Source: Cymodocea nodosa (taxonomy: Eukaryota > Streptophyta > Magnoliopsida > Alismatales > Cymodoceaceae). From it: a stretch of 64,000 nt of DNA. Positions 1 through 13,000 of the stretch are shown in pieces. The stretch spans positions 384,501-448,500 of the forward strand of contig CM072341.1 of assembly GCA_036874045.1 (NCBI GenBank). Reading direction: 5' to 3'. Within the stretch, counting starts at the first letter, position 1, and every line of letters starts with the position of its first letter. The notes beneath the pieces are model-generated. The model saw only the letters and a program-made list of their open reading frames with translations, searched no databases and was not told the origin of the DNA. The position numbers and the translations under genes were made by a program.

Positions 1-489
1 ACCTCATTTTTTTAATTACTAAAATAAGTAGCATTCATCTCAAATACAATTTAATTATCTATTATATTTAAATAGATTTATCTAAACGATTGTATAAACA
101 CTTATTACTAAAAATATTGTATGTATAATTCTCTTTTTTCAAGAAAAATATTATAAAGTAAAGAGGTGTAGTTGGTAAAAGAAAAGAATTTAGTCTTTCT
201 GCAACCAAAAACTTTGGAAGTCACTGCAAGGGAGTAGATGAGATAAAATTTCAGGAGAAACCATAAATGAAGGGCATCCATGTTAGTAACATTTAGTTTA
301 TTGTTTTTTGAGAATTATTACACTAAATTCTCACAATTTTCATTACCTTAAAATCAACGTAAAATCATGATTTTTCAAAATTTTCCATCTTCAAAATCGT
401 ATTCCAACCATCCTAAGAAAGATTAATTGATGAAGCAGACACATGAGAAGCGCCCACAAGATTTCCCATGTTGTCCAACATAAAATGCT
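1..489. other. AT-rich flank beyond the EMB1611-like gene
   Basis: AT-rich sequence with no coding signal. The part next to position 490 probably includes the 3' untranslated region of the minus-strand gene that ends there. No repeat or RNA gene was recognised. Confidence 0.4.
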
Positions 490-3400
490 TCATCGTTTAT
501 GTACATCAGTATGTTTGAAAAGATTTGACAACAGCAATTTCTGCTCCTCATTCCACTGCGCATACCAACTCTGGATGCTTTTGGCAAAACTACATGATCC
601 TTCAAATATAATATCATTGCGTCCAACTATTTCTCCAAAACTTAGAGGAAGGAGATCAACTAAAGCACCGATGATAGAAGCCTGAACAAGAAGACTGCTG
701 CTTTTAGAGTTATACAAGTCTAATAGGGCGGAGATTCTACTTCTCAATTCAGTAACATCAACGTGCTCATAACCCTCAGCATCGACACCCATCCTGATAA
801 TGAAATAGATGAAGTCAACAGACAGTGAAACATAAAGAAGCCAGGTTCACAGTGATGATCGGTAATAAAAAGAGCACTAAAACTATACCACACGATTGTA
901 ATCTTCTCTTATTTTCAAAGGAAAATAGATAACACGCGAATAGAACATACCTTCCCAATTTGCCAGTTAACACAAGAAGTGCAGAAGAATATTCATCAAC
1001 AGGGCAAGAGTTTAACATCTTCAGAAGTCTTAGTACGATGGTTCCATAATTCCAGTCCCACGCCTGGAGAAAATAAACCAATGTTAATTGCTTTCGAACA
1101 AGTGTGGCTGCTCGAGAGAAAAAATCATTACAAATGTTCTTCATACAAAAAAAGACTATTTTTTAATGACAAAAGAGACGATATATTGAAGGAGCAAAAC
1201 TTCTCCTTTTATGAATGCGGAAAACCTGTCCCATAAGGATAAAAATCAAACATATTTAAAATGACTTTTGAAAGCATAGTATGAGTGCCGCAGTAGGCGT
1301 AAATATTAACCAGCATATGATAGATCGGCCTTTATGCAGCCAAACACATGGTTTTCATCCTACAAATTGTGCAAAACTTCAATAGTGCAAGCGTCTGCTG
1401 CTTGAAAATACAAGATAGTGTCATCATTGAAAACGGGAAATGAAAGCTTGAAACTACAATATGATAATCTTAATGCAGTTACTTGCATAACTAACAGAGA
1501 AAGAATGCGTACCATATAGCATGCAGCCAGTTCCAATAGAGAAACTACGTCAATAAAACAACACAATGCATCGCTTGGAACACAGCTAGACTGATGCATG
1601 AGTACCTCATGCTTTATCTCACAAGATTCATGAACACATGGCTTGGAATTATTCACAGGTTTATCAGCTAGACCACCAGGGCGTTCACAAACTGTTCTCA
1701 TTGAAGGAACCTTCATGGGGACAGACAGTGACTCTTCCATCTTACCAAGAAGAGTGTGCACTAGCTTAGCTAGAGAAACTGCACCTTGGGCAAATGGGCA
1801 TTCGGCACAAGGAGAAAAAGTAAAAACCTCTTTAGTTGCCGGTTGAGAATGTGATGATCTGTACCTCAACTCAAGAAGTAAAACAATGGACTTTACTGTG
1901 ATTTCCAACAAAACACTTTCAGACAGGGTGAAAAATTTCACCCCACAAACATGAGCAAAACCGTGTATGACTGTCAGAACCCAGGATTCATCATTACAGC
2001 AGGTTCGGAGAATTTTATAGGAAACTTTCCAAAGAAAATCAACTTGGTCGAATGCTTGGCAAATAGTTGCCAACATAACGATTCCAGCAACTAGCTGATT
2101 ATCAGTGGCAACTTTAGACGAAATATGCACCTTTCCATTTACCCTGCTAGTATCACCTAAGAAAACTTGAACCGGCTGACCATTTGAAATATCACAAACA
2201 AAAATCTTTCTATGTATGAGGAAATCTTCAAGCAACTTAACAAGATGGTCAATATTGCATGTTTCTAAAAAATGTGCTTTTTCTGATTCTGACATCACTG
2301 CAAGAAAAGGGAATTATTTAGTTCAAATCCTGATATACTGAGAGGACACTAGCAAAACAAAATTGTCAGTTCAAGAAATAAAATCCAAAACAGAGAAAAA
2401 TTTTCAAATCGACAGGCTAGATACAAGATAGTGATCTAGTTCCATGCCTCTTTTTTCATAGTTCAGCACTTGTTAAATTTAAGTCTGTTTGTAAAATAAC
2501 TTCAATTTTTAGGTGGTGAGATGTGCTCATGACGACAGATGCTGCTTGATTGATAACTGCTTTCACTAAGGGATGAAAGATAAATAAATCAAATTAGAAT
2601 TCATCACATGCGCATAGTGAACCATTGTGATTACAGATTGTCAGATTCACTGGTAAAGAAAACTTTACTTTTTGCAAATCTCTTGTTGTGAACTAGAAAA
2701 AATGGCTGTGAATAGAAAGTGAAAATGAACTATTAACGACACCCAAACAGTTCCGTGGTGAATGAAAAAGAATGGAACCAACAAGATCTATAACCAATTA
2801 TCACAAAAGTGCTGAGAAAGATGGCCCGAAAAGTTAGAACGTTCATGAAAGCTTCTATTCCCCAGGCATCTTCAGATTGGCTGGCAGATATCAACGTTGG
2901 AAACACCATACAGATTAGAATTCTGGCACAAAATATTCTCAGCTAACCTGCTCTTATCTTTGTCTCAAATGACATGGGACAAGCATCTTGAGAAAAGAAG
3001 CTTTCAAGCTCAGCTGGAACCTGACCAGAAAAATGGTCAAGCAACATTGATAACATAATGGAAGTCTTCTCCCTACACAAAAAAGGAATTATGAACAAAA
3101 GATCCAAAATGAGAGCCCAATAAAATCAAAACTAAAAATGCCAGCATTATCTCAACATGTACTTACTCAGAATTAAAATCTCCATTAAAAGCAAAAGCAG
3201 AGACAATGTTTTCAAGAAAGTCATTGCTCTCTACAAACATGGACGATTGAGAATAGAGGATATTCATAAAATGAAATACCCTCAACATGCTTTCTTCATT
3301 CATGAAGTTGGAAAATGTGACAAAATGCAAGTACGTGTGCTTCTCCAAGATTCCATTAGTGATTAAACAAGCACTTGGTACTTCTTCATGCCTGGAAGTT

Positions 3401-6400
3401 ATCTCCTCTTTCTCACTTTCAGAGCATGCACAGGATTTGGAGCCTTTGCAGGCTAAAGTTTGGCCAGCTTCTGTGGCGTTATCAAAATTCTTTCCTGCAT
3501 TAATACAATTTTAAGCATTCAGAAACTCAGGCAAATTAAACAATAGACATCAAGCATCAGAAAAGGCAAAGAAATTACAAGGCAGAACAAATAGTTCACG
3601 TCAAGTAACAGAATTAGCAAAAAGTGACTAAATTGATATTAGAGATCAATGAACGAATGATTTACCTTCAGTAACTAACTTCTCAGCATCAAGAACAGCA
3701 TCAGAAATATGAGTCACTCTTAAATTTTTGCTGCCATCTTTAGTAATTTTTCCAAGTACACTTCCTCCCAGATGTGAAGAATTTGGAAACCTAGAAGGCG
3801 TCAGGATGGGCAAAGTAGGTGATAAAGGCCTTGCCATAGCTAATCTGTACTTCTCCTCATCACTGTCATCATCCAACTCAAACAGCCTCACGAAATTTCC
3901 ATGATTCATGTCCTTGAAATAAGGGAAACTTGAATCGTTCTTCAGATTGGAAAATAAATCAACTTCTTCATCTTCAATTAATCTACCAACCTTCTTCCTT
4001 GTATTTTGACATGTACCTTCTACATTCTTTATATTCTGTAGGTTAACATCATGATTGCTATTCTGGCGGGGCAAAGGAAAATTGACATTTTGTTTCTTAG
4101 ATTCCTTTTTCTTACCGTGATGGCAGCTCTTTTGCTCAAACTTGACAGAATTATCAGAGTAATTATACTTGTTGTCTAACGATTTGGATAGCTCTTTTGT
4201 ATGGAAACAATTCGATGTCGGAAAGCTTTTCATTTCAAGTATAAGATCACTCAAAACACCAAGCTTTTCCTCAATTCTTGATTGCAATTTTTTATCTTCC
4301 ATGTACAAGCATGTTACAGATTCAAGTGTATCTTCGATCTTTCTTCTCTTTCTTCTATGTTTAGATTCCACAGTTTCATTTTCATCGTAAGTCAAGTCCA
4401 AGTTAGGAGGCACCTTTTCATCAGAAATATGAACATCTCTGCATTTCAATTTCTTTTCTGCAGATTTGGTTGTTGTGACAGCAAGTGGACCTCTTTCCTG
4501 TGATCCCATGAATGATCTATCAGAAAAAGATGCAGTAGTGGAACATGCCACAGGACATTGTGACTTTATTCTGGTGGAATCTCTAATCGGAGACTCCAAA
4601 CCAGAGAAAGTACCTGAGGTTGGGCAGGAAATGTTTCCTCCCATTTCTTGGAAAACACACCGAATGCATCTTGCATCTCTTGTTGTATGATGGAAGGAGT
4701 CAAAGGTTGCACAATGTGTTCGTGCCACTTCATTTCCACCTGGACATTTATGTTCGTGTTGGACAATATTATCAAGCTCCCTGTTTCTGTTGAGGCCCAT
4801 TGGCATAGTGGGCTGTTTTATCTGCAGAATAAATACATATAATCAGTCCAATTATATTGATAAAAGTTCAATAATAAAGCACACACAACTAGGAGCATAA
4901 CTAGACCATGCAGTTGGGCCTCTCTCAACAGAGGTTATGCTGTGTTAGTATGTTCCAAATCGTTGATTTTGTTGCTTTTAAAGCACCAAAACTAAATTCC
5001 AACAAACTTAATGTCATTGTTTCCTTGTTACATTCGAAGTTATTGTCATGGTTTCAATTGGAGATTAAAATCATTTTTTCAAGTGTTACCAATTTCGAAG
5101 TGCAAACAAAACATCAGAAAAACTTATATAAACACTTCATTAGCAAAGATGATATGATTTAGAAATATATGTCATTTTATGCTTCCAAAGTATTTGCTGT
5201 TATCTCTTGTTGGTTAACTTATTTAACTCAATTTATTCTGATTAATAAGGGATTTATTAGTAGTACAAATACTAGCTATCATCATGAATAAAAAACATGC
5301 AGCAGCAGCAGGTCAAACTTTTCATTCATTAGAGGAAATGCACATGCCTTTTTATGGTGAGCTTGTCTAGAAGAATTTATGTAGAAAATATGGTTTAGAT
5401 AGAATTCATTATTGCCATGAATAACATATGGCCTCACAAGCATGACAAATGATGAAATACATAATTCTTAACAATAAGTAACAACTATTCAGATAATACA
5501 CAAAAACAAGTAATATGTAAAATGCTAACATAACATAATCACCTTTATGACGTACCAGCAACACAAAATAACAAACGTCTTCAATTGTAAATAGGAAAAT
5601 GAAATAGAACTCAAGTACAAACCTTTTCCAAATCAGCAATACCTTTGACGCTTTGGAACAAGTTTCCTCCAAGAAAATTCAAATGACATGAAATATTGAT
5701 AATTTCCTTCTTTAGTAGATTTAGTTCTCTTTTTAGCAATTCATTTTCTGCCTCCTGTAGCTTAGCCATCCTCTTGGCATGCTTGACATGTTTCTTTTCC
5801 AGCTCAAGCTTCTCCTTAAGGAGTACAACACTATCATTTTCAAATGTTAATTTACCAGTGCATGTGTTATCTTTAAGACATGCACAGTCTTTTGCATTGC
5901 TGATGGTTATTTTTCTATCCATTTCCTTCTGCAACTTTTCTCTCTTTTGTCTTTCAGTTCCTAACTGTTCTTCAAGATGCTTGGCATGCTCTTTCTCATC
6001 CACTGCCTTTTTCCTCTCGGCTTCAAAAAGCCTTCTTGCTTCTTCTGCCCTTTTCCTCTCCTTATTTGCATGTTTCTTTTCCTTGAGCAATTTTTGACTC
6101 CCTGATTCCATTTTTCTACTGGCATCACCTGCTTTAGTTTTTTCCGCAATCAATGCCTCTCTTGCCAAACTTGCTTCTATCTTTAATTTCTCCAAATCAA
6201 GCTTGTATTCTTCAGCTTTCTTCCTCTCCAATTCACAAAGTTTCTTTTCTTTCTCGACATTTCTTTTTTCCACCTCAACTAGGGACTGTGCTTCTGCAGC
6301 TCTATTTCTTTCCTCCTCATATTTCTTCTTTTCAGATTGCCATTTCTTCTTCTCTTTCTCAAGAAGCACCTTTAGTGCCTTTACCTCAGCTTCACCCTCT

Positions 6401-7182
6401 AAAATACGGGTTTCAAGCAGCTGATTCTGGCTTGCATCTGCATTTCTCAATTGTTCATCTTTATGCAAAGAAGACAACTCCATCTTTAGACTTTTGTTCT
6501 CCTTCTCCAACTCTTGCCGTAGACCCAATTCTTTTTCCTTTGCTTCCTTCTCCAGCTTCATGTTGAGCTTTTCTCGTTCAATTGCTGAAAACAAAATAAA
6601 GGATAAGATAAATGCACTGACTAAAATTTATTCTTTTGAGCAATGAAGGTAGGGAATGGCTTAAGCAACATGTGATCACTGGAGCTGGTAACATTGCCCA
6701 TTACGCGACTAATACAAATTTCACGGAGTTTCTTCATTATTCATGTGATTCAATGTTCTCGTCAGTCATCAAAACAAAAATGTATGAAATGTGTACGAGA
6801 CTTCCAAAGTTGCTTTGTAATTTGGGGAACATACCCAAAAAAACGAACTCAAACACTCCTGAATTCGAAACTTTTCGTCGTGCAATATGGATACTTTTTC
6901 AGGGAACAGATTTTCGAATGCTGCGAACTTATTTACCTACCTTGCTTGATTTGGAGATTCTCATTCTGGAGCTTAACCGTCTGGTGTTCCAGCAACTTCA
7001 CTGCTTGCCTAAGGGCATTCCTCTTCTCCTCCAGCTTCGCGAACCTCTTCTTCCACTATAAAATGTTTAAAAAAAATGAGAACGAAGAAAAATCACAACA
7101 AAGAAAAACACGAAAGGTAGGGAGAAGAGGATGAGTAGTCCGCAAACGACACCTCGGAACAGCAGGCGTTCTCCTCCTCCAT
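490..7182 (-). CDS. EMB1611: EMB1611/MEE22-like coiled-coil protein, nine exons
   Basis: Exons: 7182-7153, 7055-6941, 6584-5623, 4821-3666, 3494-3167, 3072-2948, 2297-1513, 1063-951 and 793-490. The phases agree and give about 1305 residues, close to the length I recall for Arabidopsis EMB1611/MEE22 (At2g34780). The N-terminus (MEEENACCSE, then WKKRFAKLEEKRNALRQAV) matches the start I remember for that family. Roughly residues 15-370 are a long Glu/Lys/Arg-rich coiled coil. The middle is low-complexity and polar with basic patches (KHRRKRRK), which may be nuclear signals. The C-terminal 450 residues are helical and Leu-rich, with WDWNYGTIVLRLLKML as a recognisable block. The Arabidopsis gene is known from embryo- and meristem-defect mutants; its molecular role is unclear. 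The short first exon (10 codons, donor after CCGAG) is the least certain part. The family name rests on memory, not on an alignment. Confidence 0.78.
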
Positions 7183-8716
7183 GTCGCGAAGTAAAGATCA
7201 AAACAAGAAGACCACTAGGCTAGCGTTTGCGGCGGCGCGCCGGACTCGAGTGGTTCAAGTCCTGAACGTTTACCTCGTCGGCGATCGGGAGAACAAATGT
7301 CGTCACCATGGACATGGAGGTGTGGGAGCAAAGCAGCTCGGTCTCTGAAAACCCCTAAGCGTCTGCTAGGTTTCACCTCGAATCTGAAGAACGTTTGCGA
7401 ATGTCACTCTCGGTCGGCGGCGGCCCGGCCCGGCCCGGCCCGGCCCGGTTCGTATATCAAATGATTTTTTTTTGCTTTTATCTATGAAAAAAAAAAATCT
7501 AAATGATGTTATTGATGCTTTTTTTTTAACGATTAGTCATAATATTTATTTTCAGGTAAACGATGTCGTAAATGTTAAACATTTTTTTTGTTAGAAAATG
7601 AAATAATTAGAAATGATAAAAAATATAATGACTAGAAATGATAGAACTGGTAGGAAATAAAAATAGTAGGATATAATATAACATGATAGAAAATATAATA
7701 TCATTTATGTATCAAAGGAAATGATAAAAAATGAAAAATGAGATGTTTTTATAGTTACAAGAAATGATAGGAAATGTATTATTTAATTATTTTAAAATAT
7801 TAAATAATAAATTGACAAAAATTACTATTAAATAAAGATGATAAGAAATTAAAATTTTAATAATTTTTTAAAAATTTGATAATAAATTTAAAAAATATAT
7901 ATTTGAAAAGCAATATTTTAAATATTATAGTATATATTAACATTTCATTAAATATAGATGTAACATATGAAATAATATATTTGTAATTAACCTAAACAAC
8001 ATTAGTCATTATAATCTAAATTTTTTTAGAAATAATATGTTAATGTATTATTTAATATTATTAAGTTGTGTTGGAATTAATGTTACTTATTAATATATTA
8101 TCAAGTTGTTGAATATGTTAATGTATTATTTATTCTTATTATATTTTAATGTAATATAATATAATATCATTCTTCAACATTATTTTTTATTTTAATCTAT
8201 TATAATTATAATATGATATTATTTATTATTTATTATAATCATACTTCTTGATATCACGTTAACATTATTATTTATTTTAATATATTATAATTATAATATG
8301 TTATTTATTATTATATTTTAATTTATTATAATTATGTTGATAATTATATATTATTTATTATATTATAAGTCTACGTTTTTGAAAAGGTAAAGTGAGAAAA
8401 GCTTTTTTTAATATAAAAGAAAATAATAAAAAATCATCTCTAGTTAAAACAACGACAAAATTTTTTATAATTATTTCTGAATCGCACAAACCCCTCTTAA
8501 TGCACTGTGTTGCGTAAATGATTTCATTTGTAGTCGTCATTATTTATATCAAGTCTTATCGTGTGGAAGTCGTCTACCGTTGATGAGTAAATAACATCAT
8601 CAAATCCAAGTATAACATGAAATCGAACGCACGAATCATTTTCTTGAAAATTAAAAAAAAAAAAGGATGAAGACCTTATTTTTCATTCAACGTTCAAAAA
8701 TTAACCCTAAAATAAA
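7183..8716. other. Upstream region of the EMB1611-like gene, then AT-rich repeat DNA
   Basis: The first 270 bases are GC-richer and probably hold the promoter and 5' untranslated region of the minus-strand gene. From about 7450 the DNA becomes very AT-rich. Around 7600-7800 it contains phrases such as AGAAATGATAG and AGGAAATGATAA, which recur in the inverted-repeat element at 8.7-9.9 kb and near 27.0 kb, so this looks like a decayed relative. The 8000-8370 stretch is TTATTATAATTA-type low-complexity sequence. No coding region seen. Confidence 0.5.
7421..7448. repeat. CGGCC pentanucleotide tandem repeat
   Basis: Five perfect copies of CGGCC plus a partial sixth, about 240 bases upstream of the EMB1611-like start codon. 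GGCCC cores resemble the site II elements bound by TCP factors in plant housekeeping promoters, but here they may simply be a short GC microsatellite. Confidence 0.75.
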
Positions 8717-9948
8717 GGTATGTTTGTGCACAACAAGAGATATAAGAAATGATAAGAGATGGTGAGAAATGATATATTATTTATGCACATTAGGAAATGA
8801 TAAGAAATAATATAAAAGTTAAGGTATTCATAAACATTACGAAATACATTATTTAAAAAAAATTAAATATTTAAATTTACTTTTATAAATTAATAAAATA
8901 TATATTAATACTTTTTAATAATTTTTTATGTATTAACTTAAAACAATTATACAAAATACACATATGAAATAACTTTTTCATCAAAGATGAAATTCATTAC
9001 AATTACATTTTATAATTTTTTTTAAGTATTATCTTTTTTTCCACATAAAATATATAATTCTTTCACGCATTACATCAATTATTCTTTTTCTTTATTCCAC
9101 ACTTATTACCGATACATTATCTTCTTAAACATTCTTAACAAATTCCTCACGCAATACAACATTTTTTTCAACTAATTCATTTACTAGATCTTCAAGTCTT
9201 TTGATAAAATTGAAGATAAGGAAACATGCTAAAATAATTTTAACTTGTATATTAAAGAAATATGATATGTAAATTTAATTGTATCTTCAATTGTAATATC
9301 TTACAAAATTATATATTATATCTATTTGAGATATAAGTTAAAATTATTTTAACATATTTCATTATTTACAATTTTATTAAAAGAACAAATCGAGAATACT
9401 TACTTGAAAATCTAATAGATAAATTAGTTGAAAAAAATGTTATATTACATGAAAAATTCATTAGTAATGTTAAAAAATATAACATACATTATACAAATAA
9501 TCTTAACTTGGAATAAAGAAAAAAAGTAACTAATATAATATGCGAAAGAATTATATATTTAATGTAAGAGAAAGATAATATGTAAAAAAAATTATAAAAT
9601 GTAGCTGTAATAAATTTCACTTTTGATGAAAAAATTATTTTATGTGTATTTTATATAATTATTTTAAATTAATATATAAAAAATTATCAAAAATTATTAA
9701 CATATATTTTAAAATTCTTTAATAATATATTTCCTATCATTTTCTAGTGTATACAAGTACCTTAACTTTTTTGTTATTTCTTATCATTTCATGATATACA
9801 CAAATAATATATCATTTTCTATCATTTTTTTTTTTTTTTTCTCTTTTCATCTTCCACTATTTCCTACATCTTCCGTTCTTTCATTTTTTTCGTCTTCCAC
9901 TATTTCCTACGTCTTCCATTCTCGACAAGAAATGTACACAAATGAACC
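8717..9948. mobile_element. Long inverted-repeat (foldback/MITE-like) element
   Basis: The two halves are reverse complements over almost the whole length. The left arm (about 8717-9265) reads inward through AGGAAATGATAAGAAATAAT, ATCAAAGATGAAATTCATTA and GCTAAAATAATTTTAACTTG. The right arm (about 9290-9948) read on the minus strand gives AAATGATAAGAAATAAC, ATCAAAAGTGAAATTTATTA and GTTAAAATAATTTTAACTTA in the same order. Termini are similar: GGTATGTTTGTGCAC on the left and GGTTCATTTGTGTAC on the minus strand at the right. The right arm carries an extra block at about 9827-9925, a poly-T tract followed by a duplicated CTTCCACTATTTCCTAC. No open reading frame of note and no convincing target-site duplication was found. 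Superfamily unknown. Confidence 0.8.
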
Positions 9949-10092
9949 CAAGCTAACTAATATTTCTCACCATCTACGCTTAAACAATATTCACCTTGTC
10001 ATGTAAAATCCACTAAGATCGTGTTCTTCGGCGACTTTGCTTCTGGTGCAACACCTGTTGCTGGCGTCTTACAATTGACCACAGAAAGCTCT

Positions 10093-13000
10093 TTAGCATT
10101 GTTGTTTGCATCTTATATCTGCGACAACATGTCGAATGTGTGGGCCATACCACTTTACTCTTTCTAAATGCACAAGTGAAACGTCCCAACAATGGCCTGC
10201 AAAAATAATATCCATGGAAAACATCCGGAGAATATAAAACTGCATTGTGAAATTAGTACAGTTAAGTATAAACCTTCCAAACTTGCTAAATCCTCAATTG
10301 ATTTAACAACGTAATCTGACCACGATGGCTCGTCTACATCATTTACGTTTCCGTGTACATGGAGAATGCCACCCTCGTTTCTGCAGAACAGGATAATTGT
10401 GAACACCATAAAATACTAAAGCATATGATGCGCCACAATGTAAGAGACAACTAATTATGATATAGAAGTAATAGAATATGATTTGTGAACGTGATCTTGA
10501 TGACTACATCTTTAAGCGAATTCTGCCTTTTTTGAGGAATCAATCGCATCAAATTAAGTAACCAAATCACAACGATTTTGGTATTGTCATCATTGAGGCC
10601 TATTAGAGTATTGTAAAATTACTTTTGTAACTAATCTAGATAGAAAATCTTATTCTCACCATTGGCCTTTTATGGATGCAAGTGTTTTTAGGCTAATAAT
10701 TTGTGAAGAGTCGAAGGACCGGAAGAAGAATGAATGACTGCAAGGGAGGTGATCAATCTCCTTTTTCAATGTTGAAATATATTTAACTATAGAGGTTCAA
10801 TCTCCTACCACCACTTCTTTACTGACTTCTGTCTTTGCTATCAACGCTTTAAGGCTACTCTTGAAGTGCTTGTTTGAGAACTACTCTTCGAGATGTTCTT
10901 ACTTAATATCAGGTTTTTGATATCAATTAACTTCAACTTCTAATGCCCTAAAAAGATACTAACTTTAGTGACAACTATGGACCAACTTTCTGATAAAAAA
11001 GAAACGTCAAGGACTTCAACTGCGAAAAAACGGAAACTTGAGACAAACTTGTTGAAGCTTAGCAAAACCTTCAACCAAACCTTTCAAAATGTCAAAGACT
11101 TCAGCCTTAACCATCTGAACCTCTCAAAGACTTCAGCCTTAACTATCTGAACCTCTTAGAGACTTCAGTCTTAATTGTTTGGGTCTCTCGAAGACTTAAA
11201 CATTAACCATTTAAGTCATATTGGAGACTTAAGCCTTAACTATCCAAATCTTCATGTATCAACTTAAGTCACACATGTGACTTCGTAAACTATCCAAAAA
11301 TGTCAAACACTTTATCTCTCAAGCAGACAGAGACTTAACTGAACCCAACTTTCCTTAGCATCTCATGCATGATCGCAAATACTTGTTGGAGTGTTTCTTC
11401 TGCACTCAACATAATTGGTGGTGATAGTGGTTGGTGCGATAGGAAGGAAAAGGTCAAATCAAATTGTGAAAATCAAACAAATTGTAAAAGTAACATGGCA
11501 AATTATTAAGTTAGCATAGATAAAAGTGGAATCCAAAAAAATACAAATAGATTAAAAAGGTAACATGGACAAATTTATAAACATGCAAAAGTAAGAAAGG
11601 ATATATAATATTCTTCATTTGTTGAAAGGTATTATCGAAATCTAAAAATGTGAAATCACACATCGACTCTTATATATAGTAGTATTGATATGAATTTATG
11701 GAAAGAAAATAAAGAGTAAAACGATAAGGTTGCTGCATCGTGATCTGGAAATCACATGTTCAAATATCAAGGAAATAGCCTCTTAATTTAAGGGAAGAAA
11801 GTCTGTGCACAGCCTCTCCAAATCTCACACTGATGAGAGCCTCATGTACTATTCTACTTGCAACAAAAACAGTAAAATGAGGGATAAATTGCTTCTAGAT
11901 TATTGTGAAATTGAGAACTATCAAAGAATTCAATTGTCAAAATGAATTGAAAAATTTTTGAGCGGTAAAATGAACTGAGACTTTACTTTAATGCTTGCAC
12001 TGCAGTAAGCCAGCTATCCTCACTAGTGGGAAGGAGACCAAGGCAAACTCGATCAGCAACTCGCTGCAGAAACCCAGAAAACTTCTATATAAGTGATCAT
12101 CATTTTTCTTTACAATAAAAGACTCCAACTGTGACAGAATGCACTATGACAATAATTCGATATAATGTATCCTTGTTTAATCAATTAGCTGTGAGTGAAT
12201 GGTACCATGGGTATGCTTCCTGAAACCACTTCAAATAGTAGAGATTTTATCATTAAATTTCTTCTTCCAACCAGCAAAATGCAATAAATTAGTTGAAAAT
12301 GAAAGAGTTATAACATAATGCATCCATGAGAGACAAAAGAGAATGGCACAAATATAAATATGACAACTAGGTACATTGAATTCAAAAGGAATGAGCACAA
12401 CTATGTATAACTTAGGAATGCCAATGCATGACTTTTTTCCATACCTTAGGTGCCATAACTCGGTTGTCCCCTTCAAGGATAATACATCGATCAGCTACAG
12501 CATTTGCTTGAAGATTACATCTGAGAGCCTCAACAGCATAAGGATTCCACTCACATGCATAAACTAATTTTGCCCTTGACCTATTGATCATGGAATAGGC
12601 ATCAGACATAAAATAAGGAAAAATGGAGATGCTGCAACAGAATTAAAGACATTTAAATCAATAGATTTGAACCAAAAAGAAATGATCCTACTTGACAAGA
12701 AAGGGAAGCACAAAGTATCCAATCCCCGCAAATAAGTCAACAACAATTTCATTTCTACAATCAAACTGAGCCATTCGACATTTCTCTGAAACATTCCCTG
12801 ATGAAAACATACACTTCGTAGCATCAAAGGAGTATAAAATTCCATTTTCATGATGATCAACCCAACCACCGTCTCCTAATAGAATTTCTAGAGTGCTGTC
12901 TCTTGTTACTGTGGACGAAATTCGGCCCTAATAATGTAGAGAAAGTACATGTCAAATAACCAAAGGATTTGGATTTCAATAGGAATTAAATTTTCCAAAG

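Noticed and set aside
5696-6566. Ser/Phe/Leu-rich plus-strand frames over the EMB1611-like gene
   Set aside because: They are complements of the Glu/Lys-rich coiled-coil exon; such antisense frames arise from its GAA/AAG codons.
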